Source of the DNA: VAZQ01 sp963763365
Lineage (GTDB): Bacteria > Pseudomonadota > Alphaproteobacteria > Rhizobiales > Xanthobacteraceae
Direction: 5' to 3'
Length of the DNA stretch: 64,000 bases
Assembly: GCA_963763365.1 (NCBI GenBank)
Contig: CAVXOE010000017.1
Coordinates: 124,001-188,000, forward strand
Under the pieces are notes generated by a model. It was given only the letters and a program-made list of their open reading frames with translations, was not told the DNA's origin and ran no database searches. The position numbers and the translations under genes were made by a program. How positions within the stretch are numbered: the stretch's first letter is position 1; each line of letters opens with the position of its first letter. Positions 7,882-16,573 of the stretch are shown piece by piece.

Positions 7882-9342
7882 TCATTTCGCGTGCTCGATC
7901 GTCTTGAGGCCGCCCATGTAGGGCTGCAGCGCGTCGGGCACGGCGATCGAGCCGCCCTGCTGCTGGTAGGTCTCCATCACGGCGATGAGCGCGCGGCCGA
8001 CCGCAACGCCCGAGCCGTTGAGCGTGTGCACATGGCGCACCGCGCGGTCCTTGGTGCGATAGCGCGCGTTCATGCGTCGCGCCTGGAAGTCGCCGCAGAC
8101 CGAGCAGGACGAAATCTCGCGATAAGCATTCTGTCCCGGCAGCCAGACCTCGATGTCGTAGGTCTTGCGCGCAGCAAAGCCCATGTCGCCGGCGCAGAGC
8201 GTGACGACGCGATAATGCAGGTCGAGCCGGCGCAGGACTTCCTCGGCGCAGGCGAGCATGCGCTCGTGCTCGTCCTTCGATTGCTCCGGCGTGGTGATGG
8301 AGACAAGCTCGACCTTGGTGAACTGGTGCTGGCGGATCATGCCGCGCGTGTCTTTGCCGGCAGCACCCGCCTCGGCGCGGAAGCACGGCGTGCAGGCGGT
8401 GAAGCGCAGCGGCAGTGGCGCTTCGTCGAGGATGGATTCGCGCACGAGATTGGTGAGCGGCACTTCGGCGGTGGGGATGAGCCAGAGCACGATTGTCGTC
8501 AGCATCTGCTGACATCGCAAGTAACTTGCGCATCATGATGCGCGGATTCTCAGGACTCCTAGTGAGTCCTGAGCGTCGCGAGTCGTGCCAACCTGCAATT
8601 CTCTTGGCAGATCTGCTCTAAGTCTTCTGCAAGACATTCAGCCTCTCTCAGATGCTCGGATCGTTAGTGCGCCGAAACTGATCATCCTCGAACTTCGGCA
8701 ATTGCGTCGTGCCAAACATCACGTCATCGCGCACCAGCAACGGCGGCGCGACTTCCGTGTACCCGTGCTCGTTCGTATGCAGATCGAGCATGAACTGCCC
8801 GAGCGCGCGTTCCATGCGCGCCAAGCCCGCTCTTCAAAACAACAAACCGCGCGCCGGAGAGTTTCGCCGCGGTCTCGAAATCCATCTGCCCCAGCGTCTT
8901 CGCCCAGTTCGAAATGCTGCTTGGGCGCAAAGCCGTACTCGCGCTTCGCTCCGAAATGATGATGCTCGACGTTGTCCTTCTCGTCCTTGCCGTCGGGCAC
9001 CTCGGGCGCGGGCAGCGGCAGATTCGGAATCCACGCGAGCGCGTCGTCGAGTTCCTTGCCGGCCTTCTTCTCCTCTGCTTCCAGCGCCGGAATGTCGGCC
9101 TTGAGCTGCGCGATCTCGCCCATCAGCGTCTGCGCGGCCATCTCCTCGCCGCTCTTCTTCGCGGCGCCGACCTCGCGCGAGGCCGCGTTGCGGCGCGCCT
9201 GCGCGGCCTCGGCCTTCTGGATCGCCTGACGCCTTCGCTCGTCGAGCGCGATCAGCCGTTCGGCTTCGGGCGCAAGCCCGCGCCGCTCAAGGCCGCGGTC
9301 GAACTCGTCCCTGTTCTCGCGAATCCATCTGATGTCGTGCAT
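7882..9342 (-). pseudogene. serS: Seryl-tRNA synthetase gene, interrupted (two +1 shifts and a palindromic insert)
   Basis: SerRS charges tRNA-Ser. The N-terminal tRNA-binding coiled coil reads normally from the ATG at 9342 (MHDIRWIRENRDEFDRGL) down to HFELGE. One extra base near 8924 moves the frame to LGQMDFETAAKLSGARF, and another near 8820 moves it to RMERALGQFMLDLHTNEHG and QLPKFEDDQF. That frame then hits TGA near 8651. About 150 bp of lower-GC, palindrome-rich sequence follows before the catalytic domain resumes at LWLIPTAEVPLTNLVRES. From there it continues intact through motifs 2 and 3 (PCFRAEAGAAGKDTRG, NGSGVAVGRALIAVMETYQ) to the stop at 7882. All catalytic motifs are present, so the single-base shifts look like sequence error. 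The insert is harder to explain that way. The gene is normally essential, so a real disruption would require another copy. Confidence 0.85.
8498..8640. repeat. Palindrome-dense insert inside serS
   Basis: Six perfect inverted repeats follow one another: GTCAGCA/TGCTGAC (8498-8513), CGCAAGT/ACTTGCG (8516-8530), the 16-bp palindrome GCGCATCATGATGCGC (8528-8543), CTCAGGACTC/GAGTCCTGAG with a 5-nt loop (8549-8573), GCAGATCTGC (8607-8616) and GTCTT/AAGAC (8622-8635). The second and third overlap by 3 bp. The stretch is visibly less GC-rich than the flanks and has stops in all three sense frames. It sits exactly between the LPKFEDDQF and LWLIPTAEV parts of SerRS, a position where the protein family normally has only a short linker. 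Confidence 0.85.
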
Positions 9343-9358
9343 GGCGCAGCCGGTCCCG

Positions 9359-9452
9359 CGTCATGGCCGGGCTTGTCCCGGCCATCCACGTCTTTCCTGC
9401 TTCATGCATCGAAAGTAAGACGTGGATGCCCGGCACAAGGCCGGGCATGACG
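9359..9452. repeat. Palindromic repeat, CGTCATGGCCGG family (copy 1)
   Basis: An imperfect 94-bp palindrome: a left arm CGTCATGGCCGGGCTTGTCC...CCATCCACGTCTT and a right arm AAGACGTGGATGCC...GGGCATGACG around an AT-richer centre. Related copies lie at 37357, 42230 and 52011. It is located between serS and the DUF2336 gene. No coding potential; this is a REP/ERIC-like dispersed element. Confidence 0.85.
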
Positions 9453-9578
9453 AATCAAAGTCGAACAGCCGCATAGTACGCTAAGCTCACTCTGTCAGCT
9501 TCACCGCCGCATCGGCGGCGGCGCGCCGGAACGATAGCCCGGAGCATACGAAGCCAGCTTATAAGCATCCCACGGCCG

Positions 9579-9614
9579 TCAGCCGAGCGCCATGTCTCAG
9601 CCGAGCGCCATGTC
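9579..9614. repeat. Exact 18-bp tandem duplication across the stop of the DUF2336 gene
   Basis: The unit TCAGCCGAGCGCCATGTC occurs twice head to tail at 9579-9596 and 9597-9614. In the sense of the gene each unit encodes DMALG plus TGA, so the first stop is followed by a second copy of the last codons and stop. Confidence 0.9.
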
Positions 9615-10199
9615 GACGAACGGCTTGAGCTCGGCCGGAAGGTCCGCGCGCGTGGACACCACCCTGGCGAGCGCCTTGTCGCGGCGGGCGCCGTCGACCA
9701 GCTTGACGAACGAGAGCTCGGAGAGCCGCGCCCCCTGGTTGGCCAGCACCTTCTGCACGACGTCGCTTTCGCCGCGTTCGACCAGCACCTGCGTGACCGG
9801 TTCGTTGATCTGCGCGCGGCCGGCGATGGCCGAAAGGTGGTCCTGGCTCTTGATCCGCGCGACCGCGACGAGATCCTCGTCGGTGAGCACCACGGACTTC
9901 TCCAGCACCGGCCCGGCAACGCGGATGTCGTCGCTCGACGAGAGGTGAACGATCACGTTCACCGGCGCGCATTCCACCGCTGCCAGCTGGCCGCTGATCT
10001 CGCGCAGTGCCGAGCGATCGATGGTTGTCACCAGGCGGCCCAGGACACTGTTGAAGATCGCCAACTGCCGCTCGCTGTGCGGCACGCCGCGCAGAAACAG
10101 ATCGGTGAACTCGCGCAGGATGGCGACCTTGCGCGCCGCGGGTGCATACCCGAGCGCTCCGTCAAACTGATCGATCAAAGTTTGCGCGTAAGGCGTCAT
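9597..10199 (-). CDS. DUF2336-type protein, short form
   Basis: A 200-residue, mostly alpha-helical cytoplasmic protein resembling DUF2336 proteins of alphaproteobacteria. They consist of HEAT-like helix pairs and have no known activity. Recognisable helices include YAQTLIDQFDGALGYAPAAR, REFTDLFLRGV and the segments with LTDEDLVAVARIKSQDHL and VTQVLVERGESDVVQKVL. The ATG at 10199 is used; upstream in-frame codons offer only a TTG. Full-length DUF2336 proteins are usually longer (over 300 residues), so this may be a short variant. The tandem 18-bp duplication at its end shows the terminus has been reshaped. It lies between tatC and serS but is separated from both by 160 bp or more. Confidence 0.7.
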   Translation of the reverse strand: MTPYAQTLIDQFDGALGYAPAARKVAILREFTDLFLRGVPHSERQLAIFNSVLGRLVTTIDRSALREISGQLAAVECAPVNVIVHLSSSDDIRVAGPVLEKSVVLTDEDLVAVARIKSQDHLSAIAGRAQINEPVTQVLVERGESDVVQKVLANQGARLSELSFVKLVDGARRDKALARVVSTRADLPAELKPFVDMALG

Positions 10200-10360
10200 T
10201 TCGCCCGGCCCTGACCGACGAATCCATTCCAATCGATAATTCTCATCCTTGCCGAAATCGGCAAACGAACCATGAAGGATGATTCAGCGTTCCGCAGGAA
10301 TTCAATAACATAGGTTGATGATTCGCGGCACGGCAGCGCCACCGCAATCGGCCGCCCGTG

Positions 10361-11179
10361 CTATTCGGCGGGTTTCGCCGCAGCGCCCGCGGCGGCCTTG
10401 GCCTTCTCGGCCGCCGCCTTCTTCTCGACGAACTTCACCGACCAGATCGAGCCCTCGTAGAGCACGAGCAGCGGGATCGCGAGCGACATCTGGCTGATCA
10501 CGTCAGGCGGCGTGAGCACCGCGGCGATGACGAACGCGCCGACGATGAAGTAGCGCCGCTTGGCCTTGAGCTGGTCCGACGTGACGATGCCGACGCGGCC
10601 GAGCAAGGTGAGGATCACCGGAAGCTGGAAGGCGATGCCGAACGCGAAGATGAGCTTCATCATCAGGTTCAGGTAGTCTTCCACCTTGGGCAGAAGCTCG
10701 ATCGCGGCCTGCCCCGCAGAGGCGGCCTGCTGCATGCCGAGCGAGAAGCGCGCGAGCATCGGCCACACCAGGAAATAGACCAGCATCGAGCCGAGCAGGA
10801 AGAAGACCGGCGTCGCCACGAGGTAAGGCAGGAACGCCTGCCGTTCGTTGCGATAGAGCCCCGGCGCGACGAACATGTAGATCTGCGTGGCGACGATCGG
10901 AAACGAGATGAACGCGCCGCCGAACATCGCAAGCTTGAGCTGGACGAGGAAATATTCGAGCAACCCGGTGTAGATGAACTTGGCGTTCTCCGGTCCGGCC
11001 ACCCAGACGAACGGCCACGTCAGGATGTTGAAGATCGTCTTGGCGAAAAAGAAGCAACAGATGAAGGCGATGCTGAACGCGATGAGCGCCTTGATGAGCC
11101 GCGAGCGCAACTCGATCAGGTGCTCCATCAGCGGAGCTTTCGTGGCCTCGATCTCCTTCTCTTCGTCTTCGCGGCTCAC
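10361..11179 (-). CDS. tatC: Sec-independent (Tat) translocase subunit TatC
   Basis: The multi-spanning core of the twin-arginine translocase; it recognises RR signal peptides. The 272-residue product has six predicted membrane segments, the N-terminal MEHLIELRSRLIKAL motif and the ...FAFGIAFQLPVI... segment of the fourth loop/helix region. The start is GTG at 11179, overlapping the tatB stop by 4 bp, so the two genes are translationally coupled. The C-terminus is a Lys/Ala-rich tail. At least one Tat substrate candidate lies in the window (the HAD protein at 32.5 kb). Confidence 0.97.
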   Translation of the reverse strand: MSREDEEKEIEATKAPLMEHLIELRSRLIKALIAFSIAFICCFFFAKTIFNILTWPFVWVAGPENAKFIYTGLLEYFLVQLKLAMFGGAFISFPIVATQIYMFVAPGLYRNERQAFLPYLVATPVFFLLGSMLVYFLVWPMLARFSLGMQQAASAGQAAIELLPKVEDYLNLMMKLIFAFGIAFQLPVILTLLGRVGIVTSDQLKAKRRYFIVGAFVIAAVLTPPDVISQMSLAIPLLVLYEGSIWSVKFVEKKAAAEKAKAAAGAAAKPAE

Positions 11180-11655
11180 GCGGGCTTGCCTCCCGCATCG
11201 GTCGTACCGTCATGGACCGTCGCCGGCTCCGGCGCGGGAAGCGGCTCAGGCGTTGATGGCGCGCCCGCCGCAGCTTCCGGTGTGGGTTGCTCAGCCGCCG
11301 CGGGCTGGTCAGCGGACGGCGACGGCTCAGCAACGGCCGCCGGCGTCTCTGCCGGTTTATCGGCCGGCTTGTCGGCGGTGATGTCCTCGATCTCTTTTCG
11401 GATGTCGCCGATCGGATCGAAGTGCGTGTAGCTCGTCGCCTTCGCGGTCATCTCGTCGACCTCTTTCTTGAGGTCGGCCATCTCGGCTTCGCGGATCGCT
11501 TCCTGGAACTGCCCCTGGAACTCCGACGCCATGCGGCGCAGCTTCGTCACCCACTGCCCGACAGTGCGCAGCACGGTCGGCAGTTCCTTCGGCCCGATCG
11601 CGATCAACGCGACGATGCCGATGACGAGAAACTCGCCCCACCCGATGTCGAACAT
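11176..11655 (-). CDS. tatB: Tat translocase subunit TatB
   Basis: A single-pass partner of TatC. The 159-residue protein starts MFDIGWGEFLVIGIVALIAIGPKELP, the TatB signature with a Glu in the membrane helix followed by the GPKELP hinge, then an amphipathic helix, and ends in a long Pro/Ala/Glu-rich tail. It is longer and more acidic than TatA, which distinguishes the two. It overlaps tatC by 4 bp and lies 68 nt after tatA. Confidence 0.95.
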   Translation of the reverse strand: MFDIGWGEFLVIGIVALIAIGPKELPTVLRTVGQWVTKLRRMASEFQGQFQEAIREAEMADLKKEVDEMTAKATSYTHFDPIGDIRKEIEDITADKPADKPAETPAAVAEPSPSADQPAAAEQPTPEAAAGAPSTPEPLPAPEPATVHDGTTDAGGKPA

Positions 11656-11723
11656 GGCGATGTCAACTCCGCGGAATGCGGTTCTCCGCTCCCCGCTCGC
11701 GCTCGCCGCAACGCGGCCGGAGC

Positions 11724-11978
11724 TCAGCCGGCCTTGCGGGGCTCGGTCTGCGCCTGCGCCGACGCCGGATTAGCGGCCGCCGCCGCCTGATGATCGATGG
11801 TCTTCGGGTCGACCTTGGCCGGCTCCGCCTTGGCGGTATCGTCTTCCGTCATCCCCTTCTTGAAGGCTTTGATGCCTTGCGCGACATCGCCCATCAGTTC
11901 GGAAATCTTGCCGCGCCCGAACAGCAACAGGATCACCGCGATGACGATGACCCAGTGCCAAATACTCAAAGAACCCAT
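11724..11978 (-). CDS. tatA: Tat translocase subunit TatA
   Basis: The pore-forming small subunit of the Tat system. The 84-residue product begins MGSLSIWHWVIVIAVILLLFGRGKISELMGDVAQGIKAFKKGM in outline: one membrane helix, the FGRGKI hinge and a conserved amphipathic helix, then a charged tail. It opens the tatA-tatB-tatC run, downstream of scpA-scpB across a 252-bp spacer, an arrangement common in Hyphomicrobiales. Confidence 0.95.
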   Translation of the reverse strand: MGSLSIWHWVIVIAVILLLFGRGKISELMGDVAQGIKAFKKGMTEDDTAKAEPAKVDPKTIDHQAAAAANPASAQAQTEPRKAG

Positions 11979-12230
11979 CCGATTATCCTCCGCGCCGACG
12001 CGCCGCCACCTCGACCGCCGTCGGCCTGCATGTCAGAAGCCGATCCAGCGTCAACGGACCGATCGCCGAACCCACCTCGTGAATTTGCCGAGAACGTAGG
12101 CTCCACGGGCGGCAAAAACAAGGACTTCAGCCTCGCGGCAAGCCCGCGACAGCCGTCAACTCCGGGTCACAACCCGTTGAAAATGCTGACAGAGCAGCGG
12201 CCATTCGCCGCAATTAACCAAGCGCCCGCG

Positions 12231-12938
12231 TCACTCGTCGCTGGCGCGCGGCGCAAGCCCAAGATCGAGATCACCCGGCTCGAGCGGATCCTCGTCGTCA
12301 TGCAGCGCAGGATCGTCAGTGGGAACCGGCACCGAGAAACTGGGCGGCAGCCGCCCGTCGAGCATGCCGGAGCCCTTGAGTTCGTCGAGGCCCGGCAGGT
12401 CGCCGACCGCGTCGAGCCCGAAATGCGAGAGGAACTCGGCATTGGTGCCATAGGTCACCGGCCGTCCGGGCGCCTTGCGGCGGCCGCGCGGGCGAATCCA
12501 GCCGGTCTCCAACAGCACGTCGACCGAGCCCTTCGACGTCGTCACGCCGCGGATGTCCTCGATCTCGGCGCGCGTGACCGGCTGGTGGTAGGCGATGATG
12601 GCGAGCGTCTCGATCGCGGCGCGCGAGAGCTTGCGGGTCTCGACCGTCTCCTTGCTCAACAGCCAGGAGAGATCGTTGGCGGTACGGAAGGTCCACTTGC
12701 CGCCGATGCGCACGAGATTGACGCCGCGCGACGAATAGTCCTCCTGCAATTGCGCGAGCGCCGCGCGCACGTCGATGCCCTGCGGCAGCCGCGCTGCCAG
12801 CTCCTTCTCGTCGAGCGGCGTGGCGGAGGCAAACAGCATCGCCTCCAGCAAGCGCAGCTCCTCCGGGCGATCTCCGGCGCGCCCCTCCGACTCGATCTCA
12901 CTATCGTCCTGCGGCATGACCACTTTCAAATTCGGCAT
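12231..12938 (-). CDS. scpB: Segregation and condensation protein B
   Basis: A kleisin-associated winged-helix subunit of the bacterial SMC condensin. The 235-residue product has the family motifs LRLLEAMLFASATPLDEKEL, AALETLAIIAYHQPVTRAEIEDIRGV and TYGTNAEFLSHFGL. The ATG at 12938 is preferred: it has an AGGAGG ribosome site 9 nt upstream, while the longer reading would need a TTG. The gene begins 14 nt after the scpA stop. It ends in a short acidic tail rich in Asp and Glu. Confidence 0.95.
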   Translation of the reverse strand: MPNLKVVMPQDDSEIESEGRAGDRPEELRLLEAMLFASATPLDEKELAARLPQGIDVRAALAQLQEDYSSRGVNLVRIGGKWTFRTANDLSWLLSKETVETRKLSRAAIETLAIIAYHQPVTRAEIEDIRGVTTSKGSVDVLLETGWIRPRGRRKAPGRPVTYGTNAEFLSHFGLDAVGDLPGLDELKGSGMLDGRLPPSFSVPVPTDDPALHDDEDPLEPGDLDLGLAPRASDE

Positions 12939-12952
12939 TGACCCTACCCTCC

Positions 12953-13795
12953 TCAACTCTCGCCGCCGGCGGGCGCCGCCACGCCCGGATCGGCAGTCCC
13001 CTCAAGCGCACGCGGCTGGCGCTTACGCACGTAGATCGGCGCGAACGCCGTGTTCTGGTTCACCTCCATCAGCCCTTCACGCACCAGCTCGAGCGTAGAC
13101 GCGAAACTTGACGCCATGACGGTCGCCGCATGCGCCGGGTCGACCACGTAGGAGATCAGGAACTCGTCGAGCCGCGTCCAGTCGGGCGACTGGCCGATCA
13201 GGCGTTCCAGCGCCTCGCGCGCCTCGGCGAGCGACCACACCGTCCGCTTGGCAAACCGCACACGCGCGAGCGCGGTCTGCTGGCGCTGCCGGGCATAGGC
13301 CGAAAGGAGATCGTAGAGCGTGGCCGACCACTGCGGATGCTTGATGTGGGCGATCGGCTCCGGCTGGCCGCGGCGGAACACGTCGCGATCGAGCTGCGCG
13401 CGCTCGAACAGTTTCTGCGCCACCTCGCGGATCGCTTCGAGCCGCTTGAGCCGCAAGGCGAGCGCCAGCGCCATGTCCTCGGCGCTCTGGCCTTCGGGGG
13501 CGTGAGCGTCCGGCAGCAGCAGGCGCGATTTCAGATAGGCGAGCCAGGCCGCCATCACGAGGTAGTCGGCAGCGAGCTCGAGCCGGAGCTTGCGCGCCTC
13601 CTCGACGAAGGCGAGATACTGATCGGCGAGCGCCAGGATGGAGATTTTCGCGAGGTCGACTTTCTGCTGGCGGGCGAGCGCGAGCAGCAGATCGAGCGGG
13701 CCTTCGAAGCCCTCGACATCGACCACCAGCGCCGGCTCGCCGGTCGCGCGGTCGACGGCAACGTCGGCTTCGAATGCGATCTCTTCCGGAGTCAT
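12953..13795 (-). CDS. scpA: Segregation and condensation protein A
   Basis: The kleisin of the SMC-ScpAB condensin, bridging the SMC heads during chromosome segregation. The 280-residue protein has the N-terminal signature VDVEGFEGPLDLLLALARQQKVDL, the middle ADYLVMAAWLAYLKSRLLLP and a C-terminal winged-helix portion. The ATG at 13795 overlaps the nagZ stop (ATGA), showing translational coupling. The nagZ-scpA-scpB order is typical of alphaproteobacteria. Confidence 0.96.
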   Translation of the reverse strand: MTPEEIAFEADVAVDRATGEPALVVDVEGFEGPLDLLLALARQQKVDLAKISILALADQYLAFVEEARKLRLELAADYLVMAAWLAYLKSRLLLPDAHAPEGQSAEDMALALALRLKRLEAIREVAQKLFERAQLDRDVFRRGQPEPIAHIKHPQWSATLYDLLSAYARQRQQTALARVRFAKRTVWSLAEAREALERLIGQSPDWTRLDEFLISYVVDPAHAATVMASSFASTLELVREGLMEVNQNTAFAPIYVRKRQPRALEGTADPGVAAPAGGES

Positions 13796-14829
13796 GACGC
13801 CATCCGTGCGGCCGCCGTGCGGTCGCCCGCGAGCAGCGCCGCGAAGGTCGTGCGCGCTTCCGTCGGATCGCAGCTACCGGGTTCGCAACGCGCGGCCAGC
13901 GCCGCCGACGCGCGCACGGCGGCTTCGCCCGCGAGCAGCGGCGCCTCGGCGGCAACCGCCTGCATTTCGTCGAGTTCGCCGTTGCAGTGGAGAACGACGT
14001 CACAGCCCGCCGACAGCGCCGCGCGCGTGCGCTCGGCGATCGAGCCTGAAAGCGCGCCCATGGACACGTCGTCGCTCATCAACAGCCCCCGAAACCCAAT
14101 CGAATCGCGAATCACTTGCCGCACCATTGTGACGGAAGTCGTGGCAGGCGCGAGTGGATCGTAGGCGGTAAACACAACATGCGCGGTCATGCCGAGCGGC
14201 AGGGCGGCCAGCGGCCGGAATGCCGCGAAATCGGTCGCTTCAAGCGTGGCGCGGTCGGTATCGACGACGGGAAGCCGCAGATGGCTGTCGGCGGTCGCGC
14301 GGCCATGGCCGGGCAAGTGCTTGAGCACCGGCAGCACGCCGCCCTCCAGGAGACCGTCCGCGACCGCTCCGGCAATGGCGGCGACCTGCGCGGGGGTATC
14401 GCCATACGCGCGGTCGCCGATCACCGCGTCGGCACCCGCGACCGGCACGTCGGCCAGCGGCAGGCAGTCCACGTCGATGCCGACGTCGCGCAGATCATGC
14501 GCGATCAGCCGCGCGCCGATCCGCGCTGCGGCGAGACCTGTTGCGCGGTCATGTTCATAGAGCCGGCGATAGACCGCGCCGGCCGGATAGGCCGGCCAAT
14601 GCGGCGGGCCGAGGCGCTGCACGCGGCCGCCCTCCTGATCGACCAGCACGGGCGCGTCCGCGCCGACCGCATCGCGAAATTCGCTCGTCAGGCGGCGCAC
14701 TTGCTGCGGAGTGTCGATGTTGCGCTTGAAGACGATGAAGCCCCACGGCACAGCGTCGCGCAGGAATGCGCGTTCCTCCGGCGTGAGGGACGTGCCGGAA
14801 ACGCCTGCGATGAAAGCACGTGCGGTCAT
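13792..14829 (-). CDS. nagZ: Beta-N-acetylhexosaminidase (glycoside hydrolase family 3)
   Basis: A cytoplasmic enzyme that removes N-acetylglucosamine from recycled muropeptides. The 345-residue product contains PVLVDQEGGRVQRL, the NagZ catalytic-loop motif LKHLPGHGRATADSHLRLP with the His used as general acid/base, and the nucleophile region LLMSDDVSMGAL. The ATG at 14829 (MTARAFIAGVSG) fits family starts better than the in-frame GTG upstream. It lies 45 nt after the SPOR gene and is coupled to scpA. anmK at 62.5 kb acts in the same recycling pathway. Confidence 0.95.
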   Translation of the reverse strand: MTARAFIAGVSGTSLTPEERAFLRDAVPWGFIVFKRNIDTPQQVRRLTSEFRDAVGADAPVLVDQEGGRVQRLGPPHWPAYPAGAVYRRLYEHDRATGLAAARIGARLIAHDLRDVGIDVDCLPLADVPVAGADAVIGDRAYGDTPAQVAAIAGAVADGLLEGGVLPVLKHLPGHGRATADSHLRLPVVDTDRATLEATDFAAFRPLAALPLGMTAHVVFTAYDPLAPATTSVTMVRQVIRDSIGFRGLLMSDDVSMGALSGSIAERTRAALSAGCDVVLHCNGELDEMQAVAAEAPLLAGEAAVRASAALAARCEPGSCDPTEARTTFAALLAGDRTAAARMAS

Positions 14830-14874
14830 GGCGCGGATTAGCCCCCGCACGCCGGCAGGGTCAAGCCGCCGCCA

Positions 14875-16488
14875 TCAATTGGTGGGGACGATGCACTGGC
14901 CGCCGGCGGCCTTGTAGTTCGCGCAGAACTGCTGCGCTTCCTGTGCCGACTGGAACGGTCCGACATTGGTGCGATAGACCACGCCCTTGGCGCCGAGATC
15001 GGCACGCCGGATGATCGGCTGGCGGTTGCCAAGCTCAATCGGGTACCTAGCCTGCATGGCGCGGAAGCTCGCGTGCGCCTCGTTCTCCGACTTTTGCGAC
15101 GAGAGTTGCACCACGTAGCCGCCCGAATTGTTGCCGAACGACTCGCGCGGGGCCGGCGCGGTCGCCGTGCGCGAACGTGCGGGCGGTGGCTCGCCCGGCT
15201 GCGGATCGAGCGAGAGCGGACCGCCTTGCTGGCGCGCCGGAGCCCGCGGAGCGGGCGGCGTCGCCGTGCGTGCTGCGGGCGCGGTAGGCGCGGTGTTAGG
15301 CCGGCTGCTCGGATCGGCGCCATCGGGCCTGATCGTCACGGTGCGCACCTTCTTCGGCTCACCACCCGGCGCCGCCTGCGTCGAGGCCGGCGGGGCCGGT
15401 TGAACAGGAGCAGCCGACTGGACCGGCGGCGCCGACTGGGCCGGCGGGCCCGGTTGCACCGGTGCCGGAAGCACGACGCGCGGCGTAGCGGTCGTTCCCG
15501 GCTCCTTCACCGCAACCGGTTCCTCCTGGCGCGATACAAGCTGTTCGTTGCCGTTCGCGTTGGCGAAGCGCTCGCTGATCGGCTTGCCTGACTGCGGCGG
15601 GACAACCTTGGTCGGCGTCGAATTATCCGCAGTGATGACCGGCGGCGGCTCCTTGACACCGGCGTGGCCGGAATAGCTGCGATAGGCATAAGCGCCCGCC
15701 GTTCCCAGGAGCGCACAGCCGATCAAAGCCAATGCCGTCGCAAGACCGCCGCGGCGATAGGCGCTGGGAGCATCGTCGTAGGTCTCGTCTTCATCCGGCG
15801 CCAAGGGAGCGTCCTCGGCATAGTACTGCTCGTCATCCACCTCGGCGGCCGGATCGCCGGCATGCATCGCATCGTGGTGGCCGTGCTCGGGCGCCTGCTC
15901 GACGCCGCCCTGCATGTCGTCGTAGTGCCGGTCATCCTGCCAGCGCCCGTCATCCTGCGGCCCCTGCGGAACCGTGGGTGTGCGGGCGTAATCGTCGCTC
16001 GCCGCATAGGCCTCACGGCCGACGGCGCGTGACGGCGCATAGTCCCGCGACTGGGCGTAGTCATCTCTCGGCGCGGCATAGTTGCCGCCCGCCGGATAGC
16101 TGTCCCGGTGGCCGCCGCGCGGGTCGGGCGCATAGCGCGGATCCGGCTCGTAACGCGGATCCGTCTCGTAGCGCGGCTCGGCTTCGTAGCGCGGCTCGGC
16201 TTCGAAACGCCGCCGCTCGCTGGTGGCCGGCGGCCATTCGGGCGCCTGCGGCGCCGGCGAGTAACCTCTCGGCGGCACGTCTCGGGCGTCGAGTCGGGCG
16301 TCGCGCGGATCGCGCGCCTGCCCCCGCCCCTGCTCGGCGAACGGGTCGTTCTGTCCGATCAGGCGGGCAAGTTCTGCCAACGGATCGCTGCTGTTGGCAA
16401 AGTCACTCGGCCGCGCCGGCGCGGCCGGGCGGCGGTGAGGATCATTGGAACTATAAGATCGCTGCTTGTAGTCGTCCGCCATACTCAT
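14875..16488 (-). CDS. SPOR-domain inner-membrane protein
   Basis: A 537-residue membrane protein: a long polar cytoplasmic N-terminal part, one membrane helix (LATALALIGCALLGTAGAYA, about residue 250), a Pro/Ala-rich periplasmic linker, and a C-terminal SPOR domain (GGYVVQLSSQKSENEAHASF to the end). SPOR domains bind denuded glycan strands at the division site, so a role in septal wall remodelling is likely. The cytoplasmic part holds a short repeat of the RYEAEP/RYETDP/RYEPDP type, encoded near 16125-16210. The ATG at 16488 is used; a second ATG two codons later is possible. It lies between argS and nagZ in the conserved order. Confidence 0.88.
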   Translation of the reverse strand: MSMADDYKQRSYSSNDPHRRPAAPARPSDFANSSDPLAELARLIGQNDPFAEQGRGQARDPRDARLDARDVPPRGYSPAPQAPEWPPATSERRRFEAEPRYEAEPRYETDPRYEPDPRYAPDPRGGHRDSYPAGGNYAAPRDDYAQSRDYAPSRAVGREAYAASDDYARTPTVPQGPQDDGRWQDDRHYDDMQGGVEQAPEHGHHDAMHAGDPAAEVDDEQYYAEDAPLAPDEDETYDDAPSAYRRGGLATALALIGCALLGTAGAYAYRSYSGHAGVKEPPPVITADNSTPTKVVPPQSGKPISERFANANGNEQLVSRQEEPVAVKEPGTTATPRVVLPAPVQPGPPAQSAPPVQSAAPVQPAPPASTQAAPGGEPKKVRTVTIRPDGADPSSRPNTAPTAPAARTATPPAPRAPARQQGGPLSLDPQPGEPPPARSRTATAPAPRESFGNNSGGYVVQLSSQKSENEAHASFRAMQARYPIELGNRQPIIRRADLGAKGVVYRTNVGPFQSAQEAQQFCANYKAAGGQCIVPTN

Positions 16489-16573
16489 GCCGTTTCCGGT
16501 TCTGGCGTCGCCCTCGGTCGGTTCAGGACGATCTAATCGATCCGGTCCCGTTTGCCAGTAGCACCGAGCAAGA

